Part shown: positions 1 to 10,930 of the stretch, piece after piece
How the letters are laid out: the number at the start of each line of letters is the position of its first letter
How positions within the stretch are numbered: the stretch's first letter is position 1
Assembly: GCF_947179165.1 (NCBI RefSeq)
Contig: NC_077244.1
Coordinates: forward strand, 18,114,949 to 18,178,948
DNA: 64,000 nt
From: Solanum dulcamara
Lineage: Eukaryota; Streptophyta; Magnoliopsida; Solanales; Solanaceae
Direction: 5' to 3'
Program-made: the position numbers and the translations under genes
The notes under the pieces: generated by a model
Databases searched by the model: none
What the model saw: the letters and a program-made list of their open reading frames with translations, nothing else
Told to the model about the DNA's origin: nothing

Positions 1-1382
1 AAATTGTCATTCGGTAGAATAGCTCAATAAAAGCTTTCATTTGATTCAAATATGTGAGAATGTACAAACTTTCACATATCTATTCTTTGGCTAAAAAGCC
101 CTTTCATCATGATTCAATCATTCTTTTATTTGATAAGACTCCTTTAAACATAATCATTTACTTTCATAAAACCTTCATTTAGAGTCAAAGCTTTCAATTC
201 AACTTCATTTAAATATAATGAAACTAGGTGGGTTCATTTCATTCAGCCTTCAAATACATTTAAAACAATGCAAGCATGCATGAGAGTGATGAAAATGCAT
301 CAATTAAAGCATCTTAAAATAATCCACCACATACACTTTAGAATTACTTTCACGCCTTCATATAAGGCACTTGACAAATCATCCACTTCATGAAATTGAG
401 AGACAATACATATCAATGTAGGTAAATAAGCTTTAAATAAACCATAATATATGCATTTGGAACCATCATATAAAAACACATAAGATTTCATTATTTAAAA
501 ATTAAATAATAAGTTGAGAAAACATTTAGCCCCAATGGGTGAAAGAATCCATAGATGAGACCCACATACTTGGGGAAACAAATCCCTAATGAAAGCTTGG
601 GAAGAAATGGAGACTTGAAGATGCCATGAGATGAAACCCTAACTTGGCTTGAAACCATTGGGAGAACTTGAGAGGAGAACATTTGTGTGTTTTGAGTCTA
701 AGTGTGAGAATGAGGGCTTGGGGTGAGTTTAAGGCTTTTAGATAGGTCAGTTCAGTCCCCAAAATGACCAAACTCAATATTAAAATACAGGAAAAGACCA
801 AAATACCCTTTTTAAATATCGCTGGACTGGCTTCAAGGGACCCTTCATGGTCTGTAATGATCACCACTACCCATGGTGGGGTTCTGTGATGATTGACTTG
901 GGAAAAATGTGTGATAGTTTGTAGGGAGGGTCTCTGATATTTCCTCACGAAAAACTTCATGGTCCGTAAAAGGCATCGCGCCCCATGAAATGTGGCCATA
1001 GTATAGGTCCTGCAGGAGGTCTGCAGAGTGACCAACACAAAAACATACCACTTTCCATGAAGAGCTCCATGACCCTTCATGGTCGTACGTGGTCCTTGCC
1101 TTTGACTATTTCCTGAGGGCTTTGGGGAGGGGTCACCACGAAGGGCTTCATGGCCTATGTTGCTCACCATTGTGTGTGGTTCCTCCTCATGGCCCCTCCT
1201 TACAGGTCTGAGCCTCTGAATCACCACTATAATGGTTTTCTGTATTTTCATTCTGTTGACCATAGGATGTGGTGCGTACATAGCCCGTGATGGACTTCTG
1301 CCATCGACACTTGGTGGTAGTTTTCTGTATTTTCATTCTTTTTTCCTCATTTTAGGACTTTCCAAATTTCTTGGGTCTTACA
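1..1382 (-). mobile_element. Z: LTR fragment of a chromovirus-type gypsy element, running off the left edge
   Basis: On the minus strand the block begins with TGTAAGACCC (right end, 1382), the usual LTR start of several elements here. Positions 780-1250 are full of repeated words of the CCATGAAGG / GGTCCATGA type, as in LTR B (6030-6440) and LTR I (36390-36620). The left part (1-700) resembles the reverse complement of the leader of other LTRs. The LTR start abuts integrase code at 1383 with no polypurine tract, so this is an insertion into Y rather than Y's own LTR. The other end, and any duplication, lies outside the window. Confidence 0.75.
1229..1339 (-). repeat. Short direct repeat inside LTR Z
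   Basis: The string GTTTTCTGTATTTTCATTCT occurs at about 1234-1253 and again at about 1320-1339, roughly 86 bp apart, with related sequence between. It looks like a local tandem duplication in the U3 of LTR Z that has since diverged. Confidence 0.6.
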
Positions 1383-2633
1383 TTGTTGTTGTACGCAAAA
1401 TCTATAAGAGGCAAATGGTCATCCCAATTACCTTTAAAATCAATGAGGCAAGCTCTCAACATATCCTTTATAGTCTGAATTGTATGCTATTCCTAACCAT
1501 CTATCTGAAGATGGAATGCGGTACTAAAATTCACCTTTGAACTTAGACCTCTCTGAAATGACTTCCAAAATTGGGTAGTGACTTGAGTGCCTCTATCTGA
1601 AATAATAGACAAATGAACCACATGAGTCTGACTATTTGTGGGATAATACAATCTGGCATAGCCCTCTGCTAAATCCATAGTTTTAACCATCAAGAAGTGG
1701 ACTGTTTTAGTCAGGCAATCTATAATTACCCAAATCAAATCATGTTGTCGGCAAGATCGAGATAAGCCTATAATAAAATCAAGTTTGATCATCTCATATT
1801 TTCACTTCGAGAGTTCTGTATTCTAAGCCACAACACATGTCCTTTGGTTTTCTACTTTGACTTGTTGACAGTTTGGTCATTTAGAAACAAAATCTACAGT
1901 ATCCCTTTACATACCACTCAACAAATAGAACTCTCTCAAGTAATGATACATCTTTCTAGAACCCGGATGGATATATTATATGAAACTATGGGCTTCTACC
2001 ATGATCCTATCTCAGAGACCATCAACATTTGATACACATAATTTGCTTTGGTATCTCAACACACCATCTCCCTCTTGAGAGAAAGACATAAACTTCTGAT
2101 TATGAACATCTTCTTTTAACTGAAGTAGGATAGGTCTTGGTATTTCTTTTCCTTCACCTCCATCACTAAGGATGATTCAGCCTCATTATGAAAAATAACA
2201 CCTCCTTCATCTGAGTCCACAAGACGAACTCCCATACATGCAAATCTATGCACTTACTTATCCAACACCTTTTTTCCTTTCTCAACATGATTAGTACTCC
2301 CCATGGATAACCTGCTAACAGCATCATTAACAACATTAGCTTTACCTAGGTGGTATAACATGCTCATATCATAGTCCTTGAGCAACTCTAGCCATATCCT
2401 TTGCGTGAAGTTTAGCATTTTCTGACTGAATACATATTAAAGACTCTTTTAGTCTATAAACACATCCACATGCATGCCATAGAGATAGTGACTCAATATT
2501 TTTAGAGCAAATACTACAACCGATAGCTCGAGATCAAGGGTTGGGTAATTCCTAGTGGATTTTACGCTGTCTAGAGGCATAAGATATAACTTTACCTTTT
2601 TGCATCAAAATACAACCAAGACCAACCTCATAA
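1383..2633 (-). pseudogene. Y: gypsy pol remnant, RNase H end to integrase core
   Basis: Read on the minus strand from 2633 down, the order is the start of RNase H ([20 protein letters not shown]), then the integrase zinc-binding region near 1850-2010 (EAHS..IHPGS.KMYHYL and PNCQQVKVENQ), then the catalytic core at 1493-1792 (LDFIIGL with the first Asp, IISDRGTQ with the second Asp), then SFAYNN-like code cut at 1383. The Glu expected after STAFHLQIDG falls in a stretch with TAG codons. Several other stops and frameshifts are present. Gag, protease, RT and the integrase C-terminus are missing: LTR Z cuts the 3' end and element G cuts the 5' side. Dead chromovirus-type polyprotein. Confidence 0.85.
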
Positions 2634-3072
2634 TGATTTGGGGATTTTGGACGTATTTTTGGCTTTTAGCTCACCAAAATTAAGTCTTCAATGCCTATTT
2701 ATATCCTTTACTATGAAAATATTTTTGAGTTTCATCTATGAGACCTTAAGGGAAACATAAGGAAAAAGGAAGCCAAAATAAGGCAAGAACTTGGAAAAAT
2801 GGGAAAAGGGCAAAGCTGTAGCTTGACAAAGATAGCTCGATGCATCATCGAAGATAGATGAGCCAACCGAAGAGGAAAATTCTCAGATACCAAGGATTCA
2901 TATCAAGTCGACGATCAAAGAAAGTGAAAAATGCCTGATGGATAAAACTAACTTTTATAAGCTAATATACCGATGGAAGGAGCAATTCAGTGCATCACCA
3001 ATCACTTCGAAGATCACAATTGAGTATACAAAATAAAAAAAAGGGCAATTTCATGAAGATTTTCTGAAAAAG

Positions 3073-3080
3073 TATAAATA
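3073..3080 (+). promoter_or_regulatory. TATA box of LTR G
   Basis: TATAAATA, placed at the end of the U3 block and just upstream of the insertion point of A. It is the likely former core promoter of element G, now separated from its R region by 28.8 kb. Confidence 0.55.
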
Positions 3081-3084
3081 GCCT

Positions 3085-3089
3085 TTTAT
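3085..3089. repeat. Left target-site duplication of element A (TTTAT)
   Basis: TTTAT directly before LTR start TATAAGACC. The identical TTTAT follows the LTR end ATGACA at 31894-31898. Ty3/gypsy integrases make 5-bp duplications, so this pair defines A as a single insertion. Confidence 0.8.
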
Positions 3090-3144
3090 TATAAGACCTC
3101 GAAAGTTAAAAAGTTAGAACGAAGGAAAATTTCAAGAAAAGTGG

Positions 3145-3600
3145 ACTGACTCAGGATCTACGAGTTGACCTATAAGTTATCTGTACTTTTATGATTCATA
3201 AGAGTGACTCATAGGATTGATGCCGAGGGCGGAAAATTTGATTAAGTATGGGTAGAGTGTACGAGTCAAGTTGATGACCCGTAGACATTTTGATGACTTA
3301 TAAATGTGAGGCGTAGGGACGGTGCCTAAGTTCTGCATATACAAACTTTTAGGAATTTTTCTATGACCAAATATGATGAGTCGTAGAAGTGATGATGAGT
3401 CGTAGATGGACTCGTAGTAAAACTTCAGAGACTCAGGTTTTTCACAATTTTTAAGAAGTTGTAGGACCAGTTAGGTCTACGACTTGTAGACAAGATAACG
3501 AATCGTAGGGGGGATTCATAGGGAAAAATCATAGGCTTAGGGGTTTCAGGGTTGCATCATCGGAATGTTGACGACTCGGAAGTACCCATTCATAGGGTCT
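3145..3600 (+). repeat. U3 word cassette: GAGTCGTAG / GACTCGTAG / CTACGACT
   Basis: Near-palindromic words recur irregularly about every 20-60 bases (for example around 3275, 3380, 3400, 3415, 3480 and 3570), separated by unrelated AT-rich sequence. This is neither a tandem satellite nor simple sequence. The same word fills the U3 of A's 3' LTR, both LTRs of C, LTR D, fragment F and LTR J. Confidence 0.75.
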
Positions 3601-3688
3601 CCCAACAGTGTTTAATGAAGGGTAGTTTTGACCTTTCCTATTTTATGTTCAATGAATCTAGACACTTTTGAGGGAGAATTCAGAACTT

Positions 3689-3696
3689 ATAAATAT
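3689..3696 (+). promoter_or_regulatory. TATA box of A 5' LTR
   Basis: TATAAATA, followed within 10 bases by CCCAACCCTTC as in other LTRs of this group; the equivalent in A's 3' LTR is at 14635-14642. Confidence 0.6.
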
Positions 3697-5279
3697 CCCA
3701 ACCCTTCAAATTTTTTCCTATTCCTATTCATTCTCAAAAAATTCTTCTAAGGCAATCAAGGGAATTCTCTTAAGGTCTTCTTCCACAAGTCAAGCTAGGG
3801 TTTCAAGAACACAAGTCTCCACTTAAATTTCATAGTTAGATTCACCAAGGTATGTGGGATTTCATTCATGGGTTCCATTCACCCATGAAGTCTGAAGGTT
3901 TTCCTCAAATATCTCCTCAATTTTAATGGTTTCTAACCCTACATTGATGATATTGCATTGGGCTGTTTCAATTACATTTTCACTTGGCTTCAATTATTAT
4001 TATAAGTATGATTCTTCCTTAGTTGGATTATTTCAATTTTTTTTACAAGTTTCCATGCATAAAGGTATTTTCAATGACCTCTTCATAAATTATGATCATG
4101 ATTTTCAATGGTTGTTCAAAGAAGACATTTAAGAAAGATGTTTTAGATTTATGAATGAATGATGAATATTATGATGATATTTCAATGATGTTCAAGTTAA
4201 GATTTATAATGGTGTGATAAAGACAATTCTCTCACAATCATGATTTAAGGGTGATAAGGATAATTTTCACCAAAGTTATGGATTCTTATGAATCAATAAG
4301 TTAATGAGCTACGCTTATGACTATTTTTATGATGATATTATTGATGGTGTTTTTATAAATTCCATTGGGATGTTGACTAATCACCAAGAGGACTTTTAGG
4401 TAGGGTTCAGTCTAGTAACTAAAGGTTTGTTACCTAAGAAATCCTAGTAGTAACCTAAAGTCCCAAACTATATTTCCCCCGTAGGTTGCCCTTATGTCTT
4501 AGCTAGTAGATCCACATATAGCTCATGATGTTAAAGATGTTCTCATGGAGTCTACCTTGGTAAGTAGCCTCTCTCTTCTCGATATGGAAGTTATATCAGA
4601 TTCCATATTATAGCTCGCATGGTCTTGGATATCGGTTAAAGGTATTATCCCACACAAGTTATAAGAAATGAAGTAAGTTTTACTATGAAGTTTATGATGC
4701 ATTGACCACAAGTTTCTAATACAATTTCAAATGCTTTTCAAGCACTCTTCATGCTTTTCATTACATTGGTCATGCATCCTATGTTCATATTATTTATGCT
4801 TTATTTCATTGTTCATGCATATTTCACATACTTAGTACCTTCTATGTACTAACACATACTTTTTCCTACATTGTCTCATAATGTAGGGATGGACGATCAT
4901 GCTATGCATCCTATTCGTGGCTAGAGCTTTGCCACTATTTCTATAGAGTTGGTGAGTCCCCATTCATTGAGGATAAGACATTGCTTTGTATTGGTACTTT
5001 TGACTCCTTTTATGTTAGGGTGATCTAGGAGCTAGTCCTAAGCCCCATCTAGTATGTAGAGGCATGTGTAGACATAGAGTTGATGTAGTCCATTCTTGGG
5101 CATATTACTTGAGTTACCTTTTATTCCTAGACTTTTATGATTGAGATTGTCTTTCCGCTTGATTCCTTTATGTTTTATCAAACTTTGAATGCAATGTATG
5201 CTAAGATGTCTTGGTCAGGATCCTTTGGATTTTTGATCGCCGTGTCACTCCTAGGTTCTAGCTTGGGATATGACAAACT

Positions 5280-5291
5280 TGCTATGAGAGA
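5280..5291 (+). other. A primer-binding site (tRNA-iMet type)
   Basis: TGCTATGAGAGA starts four bases after the LTR end. It aligns to the canonical plant initiator-Met site TGGTATCAGAGC with three mismatches. The intact form is seen in D at 25082. Confidence 0.6.
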
Positions 5292-5494
5292 AAAAGGGTT
5301 AGAAGTGTCCTAGGGAGTCTAACATACTGCGTCAAGTACAGTCTTGTTCATGGGTGTGAAGTACACTACATCTATGAATAAGAGGCTATGAGACATCTTA
5401 GGAAAATATCACTTCTTCCATGATCTATGTCGTGCGATAGAGTAGTACTCTAAGTTTTTCCCTTCTAACAATTGTTTTTTATGATTTTTAGAAA

Positions 5495-5965
5495 ATGCCT
5501 CCACGAAAAGTTCCTATATAAAGGAATTTTTTAAAGGAGAAATGAGCTCCAAATGATCCCTTGAAAGATCAAGTCTCTCAATGCCGAGTTCTGAGCGGTT
5601 TTCCAAGAGCTTGCTCAAGCTATGATGGCATAAGCCTATTGTGAGGTGGTTGGCCTCATGAAACCAAATGTGGGTTCACCAGAAATGAGGGTTTGTGACT
5701 TTGAGGATGTATCCTTTGGTGTTTTGGGGTTCCAAGGTGGATGAGGATCCACAAGAATCTATTGAGAGTATTTATAATATTGTGTAGATATTGGGGGTTA
5801 GCCCGGTTGAGAGGGAGGAGTTGTCTACTTACTAATTGAAGGGCATTATTAGAATATGATTTGATCAATAGAAGAGTATGAGGCTTAGAGAGGTGGATCC
5901 CGTGAATTGGGAGAACTCAAAGGAGTGTTTCTTGATAGTTTTTTTCCATTGGAGTTGAGGGAGGC
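5495..5965 (+). pseudogene. A gag remnant, truncated
   Basis: Begins ATGCCTCCACGAAAA (MPPRK), the usual start of gag in this chromovirus group, about 215 bp after the primer site. Readable pieces in shifting frames include a coiled N-terminal part and the central SKVDEDPQE..-like capsid segment (around 5730-5760), ending at FFPLELREA (5965), where LTR B begins. It has several stops and frameshifts. The zinc knuckle and everything downstream are absent. It would have encoded the capsid/nucleocapsid polyprotein. Confidence 0.75.
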
Positions 5966-6029
5966 TGTATTACCCCGAAAGTTGAAAAGTCCTAAAATGA
6001 GGATCAAAAGATGAAACTGAAGAAAAGTG

Positions 6030-6440
6030 CAACTTTTGGTACCAGGTGGTCTTCATGAAGCCCACTACGGGCCGTGAAGACGACCACGGGCCTTGAAGGG
6101 CCATTATGGTCCATGCCCTGTCAAATGGGTTCCTGAGTTGATCATCATGATTGGCCACCATTACCCATGGTGTGGTCCACAGACCGTTATGATTTCCTTG
6201 GTGACCATCTCTTGTAGGCCCCTATCAGGATCATCTTCATGCTCCAATTTCACAGACTGTGAAGGTCTCTGTGGGGGAATTCCCTGCAAACCCCCAATTT
6301 CAAAGTTTAAGTCTACCACCACTGAATACCACCAAGGATTATGGTGACCATAATGGATTATGGCATGTCTCGTGGTGGGAACCCCTTTCTCAAAAAAGCC
6401 CAAGTCCCTCACCACATAAGGGACCACAGACCGTATTGAC
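6030..6440 (+). repeat. U3 word cassette: CCATGAAGG / CCATTATGGTCC / CCACGGGCC
   Basis: Repeated words built on CCATGG, GGTCCATG and GGGCC occupy the position that GTCGTAG words occupy in A. The same word class is found on the minus strand in LTR Z (about 790-1220), LTR I (36390-36620) and LTR L (45870-46020), and in a variant form in H (34190-34520). Confidence 0.65.
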
Positions 6441-7528
6441 TGTAATGGTCAATGGTGAGCGTCCATTTTTTTTTCGGATTCAGTTTTATGTTGGAGTTAT
6501 TTTGGTCAATTCACTATGTTTTATTAATGAATGTGGATGATTTTTGGGACTAGATTCTTACCTATTAATTAACCTAAATTCCCCTAAACCTCTTATTCTC
6601 ACCATAATTCCCAAAATCACAAAAATCTTGTCTTCCAAGTTTCCTTTCAAGAGTCTTCTTCTCCCTCAAGCAATTCAAAGGACTTATTTAAGGTTAAGCT
6701 TCCATTCTCTTCAATTTAGGGATCATAAAGGTCAAGGTATTTGGAACTTCATCCATGGGTACTTTTATGATTTATAGCAATTCAAAGGACTTCATCCAAA
6801 GATTTCTTCTCAAATTCTCTTATGATTTATTCAATTAAAAGCCCTAGTTGCATGATTTTCATTGGGTCTTCTGAATTATGATATATTTCAATGCTATTAG
6901 CCTAAATATGCAAAATTCACATCATATTGCATGGTTTCAAGTTAAATTTTCAGTATGATTTATGAGATATGATCATGATTTTTAAGTTATTTCAATAAAA
7001 TCTTTATAAATGAGTTTAATGATGCCTTATGCAAAGAAGTTTATGAATGATGATTCTATGATGTTCCAAGTAAGTTAATGATAGGGAAAGTTAAGTCCCT
7101 AAAGATATTTTATGAATAAAGATATGTAATGATGGAAGGCCTACAACCACATTACATGAGTTATATAATAGATGAGCTAATCCTATAATTTTACTATGAT
7201 GATGCTAGATGAGTTAATCTTATGATATTTTATAAATATGGGTTGATATATATTATTATCTTTTCCTATGCTGTTTATGATCGTGTTTTATGAGAGTTTC
7301 ATTGGGGTAATGACTAAGCACTGAGAGGACTTTTATGTGGGTTTCGATTCGGTAACCAAATATTTGTTACCCAAGGGAATCCTAGTAGCAACATTTAGGC
7401 CCAAACTACGTGCCCGCGTAGGTTCAAAGATGCCAATATGGCGAAGCTAGTGGATCCACATAGAAAAATTAAAAGAGTTACTTAATGGAGTATGCCCAGT
7501 CAAGGTAGCATCCCCCGTCTCGATGTGT

Positions 7529-7533
7529 AAGTC
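7529..7533. repeat. Left target-site duplication of C (AAGTC)
   Basis: AAGTC before C; GAGTC follows C at 13969-13973 (4 of 5 match). Removing C and one copy rejoins LTR B as AAGTCATCAGATT, which matches the intact block of LTR A near 4590-4605. This supports the boundaries. Confidence 0.7.
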
Positions 7534-9118
7534 TGATGTACCATGGATTTATGGTACTTTTAATATTTTAAACTTGAGAATTTGCATGTCCTTTAAGTGT
7601 TTGATTACTATATTTGATGTTAGTTGTGTTTAATTTGCAAGAAACTAAGTCAGGGAATTAATTGAGGAATCAAAACACTGATGTCAGGATTTTTCAATTT
7701 AAAAATCTTTCCTACGAGTCGTAGTCACTTCTACAGGTAGTACGGATCAATCGTCAAAATAGAAGTGAGGAATAAAGTCAAAAATGAAGAATATGAGTCT
7801 AGCCTACGACTCGTTCATAAGTCTATGAGCCTTCGTATTTAGTCTTCAAAATTATATAGTGAAGAACTGAATCAAAGTTGAAGTTACGAGTCACATATAC
7901 AACTTGTTCATATGCGTACAAATCATAAAAGAAACTCGTAGAAGAGATATGTAGAAGCTGAACTAGGACTTGATCTACGACTCAAGATTACCGGTCATCG
8001 TGGATGTTACAATTCATAGAAGTCTTTCATGAAGAAGAAAAGTTCCTTAGTGTAAATTGCTGAATTATGAGTTGGGTCTACGACTCGTCAAACTAAGGAT
8101 GACTCGTAGAAATGAGTCGTAGAACCCAACCGACTTAAAGTTTCTTGATTTTTCCAAATTCATATTTACTTAGGATTAGTTTTCTATAAATACATTCTTT
8201 AGCTTTATTTTTACATTAAGCACGTTTTTGGGATTGGGAATATAACTTGAACTACTTTTCGGCTATTATTCTTGAATTTCAATTTTTGTTATTGATATTT
8301 ACATTCAGATTTTATTTGAAGATTTTGGAGTCTCACATTCGGTATTGTAAGTGCATGATTTCTTTTACACCAAATATTCGTGAATGTGATCACATAATTA
8401 TGAGTATCTAATTCCACAACTAGGATTGTTGGAACCATGAAGAATTAACGATGTAGAACTTAGTAAGAAGTAATTCTTGAATAGTGTGCATGGATGTATT
8501 GTTTTTCCCTTTATTTTGATTGCTTTTTAACGGATGCCAATGTTAGAATCGGCCTTATCCCTACTTGCCGGTTCAAGAGGTATCGAATGAGAAAAGGGAT
8601 TAAACAATGATACTTAGGGCTAATCATCCTCATCTAATTAGCTTGACGGATCAAGGGATAGCTAAATCTTGGATCATAGGTAAGGGTTAATAAGCATACA
8701 CTCATTGACAGATCAAGTTGCATAGTGAAATTCACTTATTTGCCAGATCAAGAACATAGATGAAATTAACTTACTGATTCTACATGTAACACACTAGAAA
8801 ATGATTACTAATCAAAAAAGTCTACATAGTTAAGGATTCGTAGGGAAAAAATAAACCCTAATTTCATTTCATATTGATTTAAGTCACATTAAACCGTTAC
8901 CTTGTTAATTGATGCTTGTTATTTGATTTATTAATTAATTTTTATAAAAATACCCCCTTTCTTTATGAAAATCAATTGATTACTAAAACAACTAATAAAC
9001 GATTAATCTAAGTCTAAACCATATTCTTTGTGTGATCGAACCTAGCCTTTGTTATGTTTTATATCTGATCAACGATCGCTTTATAACTTCTTTAGGGAGG
9101 TTTAATTTAAGCATATCA
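7534..9118 (+). mobile_element. C 5' LTR
   Basis: TGATGTACCATGG... to ...GCATATCA. Matches 12383-13968 along its whole length. U3 carries CTACGACTCGT / GAGTCGTAG words (7710-8130), followed by the TATA-like TATAAATACA near 8188. The U5 contains GTAAGTGCATGATTTC, and the LTR ends two bases before the AT preceding the primer site. Confidence 0.9.
7705..8130 (+). repeat. CTACGACTCGTAG word cassette in C 5' LTR
   Basis: Words CCTACGAGTCGTAG, CTACGACTCGT, ACTCGTAGAAG and GAGTCGTAGAAC recur. The same class occurs in LTR A, although the rest of the two LTRs and their primer sites (tRNA-Asp here, tRNA-iMet in A) are unrelated. Confidence 0.7.
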
Positions 9119-9123
9119 AAATT

Positions 9124-9141
9124 TGGTGCCATTGCCGGGGA
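9124..9141 (+). other. C primer-binding site (tRNA-Asp type)
   Basis: TGGTGCCATTGCCGGGGA lies five bases after the LTR end. It differs from the Athila/Tat consensus TGGCGCCGTTGCCGGGGA at only two positions, both C to T or G to A. Confidence 0.85.
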
Positions 9142-9251
9142 ATTTGACATTTAGATTAGATTAATTTTACTATTTGATTTGTAGTGATTGTTTCCTTATT
9201 TTACGTTATTTTCTTTTTGTTTGTGCTAAAACAGGTTTTGATTCCTAGTGC

Positions 9252-9834
9252 ATGCCAAATACCAAAAGTCAAGGCATTCCCTTGAGTCCTTTTAATCCCA
9301 AAATTGAAAGAGCATTACGTAATATAACGAACAACAAAAATAACAACGATGGAAACAGATTGGTGATGATGCAGAATATCATAGAGGGCAACATGATAAT
9401 GCACAGAACATCCTCCACAACATCAACCACTAAATTTTCTTAACAACCCACTAGTAGCAAGACAACGTCCTCCACCAATACATCGACGTGAATTTGGCAT
9501 ATGGAATATCTATGGGGTTAACCTGACACCATCAAAACTACTGGTGCCATTGTGTTACCTCCTTTACCACCTGAAACTAAGTTCTGCAGCACAAGTAGAC
9601 TGATTAAAATACTTCATAGTAGAGGAATGTTTGCTGTCTTGGCATCTGAGGATCCGTACACCCATCTTAATAATATGGTGTATCTTTTCAAGAGCAGTGT
9701 TGATGACCCAAGGATAACCATGGATGTCATAAGACTGTGTGTTGGACTAAGTTTTGGTAGACTATCTTCCGATATCAACTTTGCTCAACCAACGCTCACA
9801 ACCACTTAAATCCAGATCAAGACGTGATCATTGC
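9252..9834 (+). pseudogene. C gag remnant
   Basis: Opens with ATG at 9252 (MPNTKSQGIPLSP). After stops, a second readable piece (9552-9809) contains LPPLPPETKF..TSRLIKILHSRGMFAVLASEDPYTHLNN, which resembles the gag capsid region of solanaceous Athila/Tat-like elements (GL.SEDPH.H motif). It then breaks off. The remaining capsid and any zinc knuckle are not visible. Structural protein of the particle if once intact; now non-coding. Confidence 0.65.
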
Positions 9835-10930
9835 TAGTTTGATGACAAAATATGAGGTTGATTTCATCAAGATTATCATCACTAAAATACATGCGTAGGC
9901 CATTCAGCGAAATACCACAATCCCCTTTCCTTGCCTAATGTTTGCATTATGTCTCGATGCCATAGTCCCATTGATTATAGGTGTCGACCTGCTGATCAAA
10001 GTGAATAAGACACAAGATGTTGGGATGATCCGGGATGATACAAACCATATCGGATAGTAGCATTCTCCATATCCAGGGGTGAAGTTACTTGAATTTGAGA
10101 GCGTCTAGTAACCTACCCAACCTGATCTGATAGCTATACCAAATGAAGATAAACCCTCCATGGAGCCATCTGAGACTTCCCCGATGCCTCTATAGTCCCA
10201 TATACTAGCACACAATGTCCACAGACCACAAGCTTTGTCATTATATTAGCCAAATAACTATAGAATTTGATGCAGCGGCATGCTCAGACAGAGGCCCAAC
10301 TTGGACACTTGATTCAGCAACTCAAACCATGGGTTCGAAAAGCTATCATTGAATCAGAGAATCGCATAACAGCTAAGTTCGAGGGTGCCTTAGCTGAGAA
10401 GGAGAGGCAGATTCATGCATGCATTAGTGCCTTAGATCTTAGAATGAATGAGAGGTTGAAGTCTTCTTCGAGTCCTAACATCGCTGCCATCTAGGTAGAG
10501 GTTGGAATACTATGTGCCGATGTCGTATCCCTAACTACACTATCTCCTATATTATTTGCTATGCCAGTCATCCATCCACCACACTTGTTTGATCTATTTT
10601 CGGATGATGATTCAGAGGTGGAAAAAGACAAAAAAACTCATACTGATGATGACACTCCAGATATAGATGAGGCTAGGAAGAGGAAGAAAAAGGAGCGCCA
10701 TGATCTAGAGGAGGCCACACGGGCATCTAGAATGAACAAGGAGCTATGATGAGAGGAGGAGAAGAAGCGCGCTATTGGTGCTTCAATCTCATGAGTCGAC
10801 ACTCATGATGTTTCGCAGACTACCATGGTACAACATGCTACTGTACCGGGATCCACACCAATGGACCTAGATGCCACTTTATAGACTTCGATGCTTATGC
10901 GCCCTAGGTTCTTTTCCTCTGTACGCAAAG
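9835..10930 (+). pseudogene. C second ORF remnant, coiled-coil and acidic/basic tail, function unknown
   Basis: A frame running 10267-10749 (one TAG at 10492) reads as a heptad-like helix (MQRHAQTEAQLGHLIQQL...), a helix rich in E/R, then an acidic stretch (SDDDSEVEKDK, DDDTPDIDE) and a basic stretch (RKRKKKERHD). The upstream 9880-10060 part, FPCLMFALCLDAIVP-like, recalls the putative transposon protein found in many solanaceous gag-only elements, from memory only. No enzymatic motif. It could be a helper or nucleic-acid-binding protein; this is not established. Confidence 0.5.

Larger units (their letters stand above)
2634..3089 (+). mobile_element. G (left part): U3 of an Athila-like LTR
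   Basis: The block starts TGATTTGGGG directly against truncated pol Y and ends at the TTTAT duplicated on insertion of A. It has a TATA box (TATAAATA, 3073-3080) about ten bases before the break, and a run of palindrome-like words (CGATGCATCATCG near 2830, CGATGG..GCATCACC near 2970). Joined across A to 31899, it would make one LTR with U3, TATA, R-U5 and a tRNA-Asp primer site. That the two halves belong together is inferred from the perfect duplication around A. Confidence 0.7.
3090..5275 (+). mobile_element. A 5' LTR (2186 bp)
   Basis: Starts TATAAGACC (TGTAAGACC with G to A) and ends GGGATATGACA before a tRNA-iMet-type primer site. U3 (3140-3600) is packed with the words GAGTCGTAG, GACTCGTAG and CTACGACT. 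A TATA box (TATAAATA) lies at 3689-3696. The transcribed leader contains the block around 4370-4680 (cross-family conserved, with TAGCTCGCATGG). It matches 14180-14837 and 30913-31893, the two pieces of the 3' LTR. Confidence 0.9.
5966..7533 (+). mobile_element. B (left part): LTR inserted in A gag
   Basis: Starts TGTATTACCCCG inside A's gag. U3 (6030-6440) carries words such as CCATGAAGG, GGGCCATTATGGTCC and CCACGGGCC. The later part has the conserved leader block (7310-7520). It is interrupted at 7534 by C and resumes at 13974 in the same frame of homology (TCAGATT...TAGCTCGCAT). No coding sequence follows, so it may be a solo or truncated LTR. Confidence 0.75.

Noticed and set aside
586..1281. 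A 231-codon open frame on the minus strand, the longest in the window
   Set aside because: It lies wholly in the U3 word cassette of LTR Z. Composition follows the repeated words, there is no domain, and the equivalent frame is broken in sister LTRs.
6161..6540. Overlapping frames of 84-93 codons on both strands
   Set aside because: They fall in the U3 cassette of LTR B; palindromic words keep both strands open by chance.
9124..9141. Possible tRNA gene fragment
   Set aside because: It is a primer-binding site complementary to a tRNA 3' end, located right after an LTR; no tRNA fold surrounds it.
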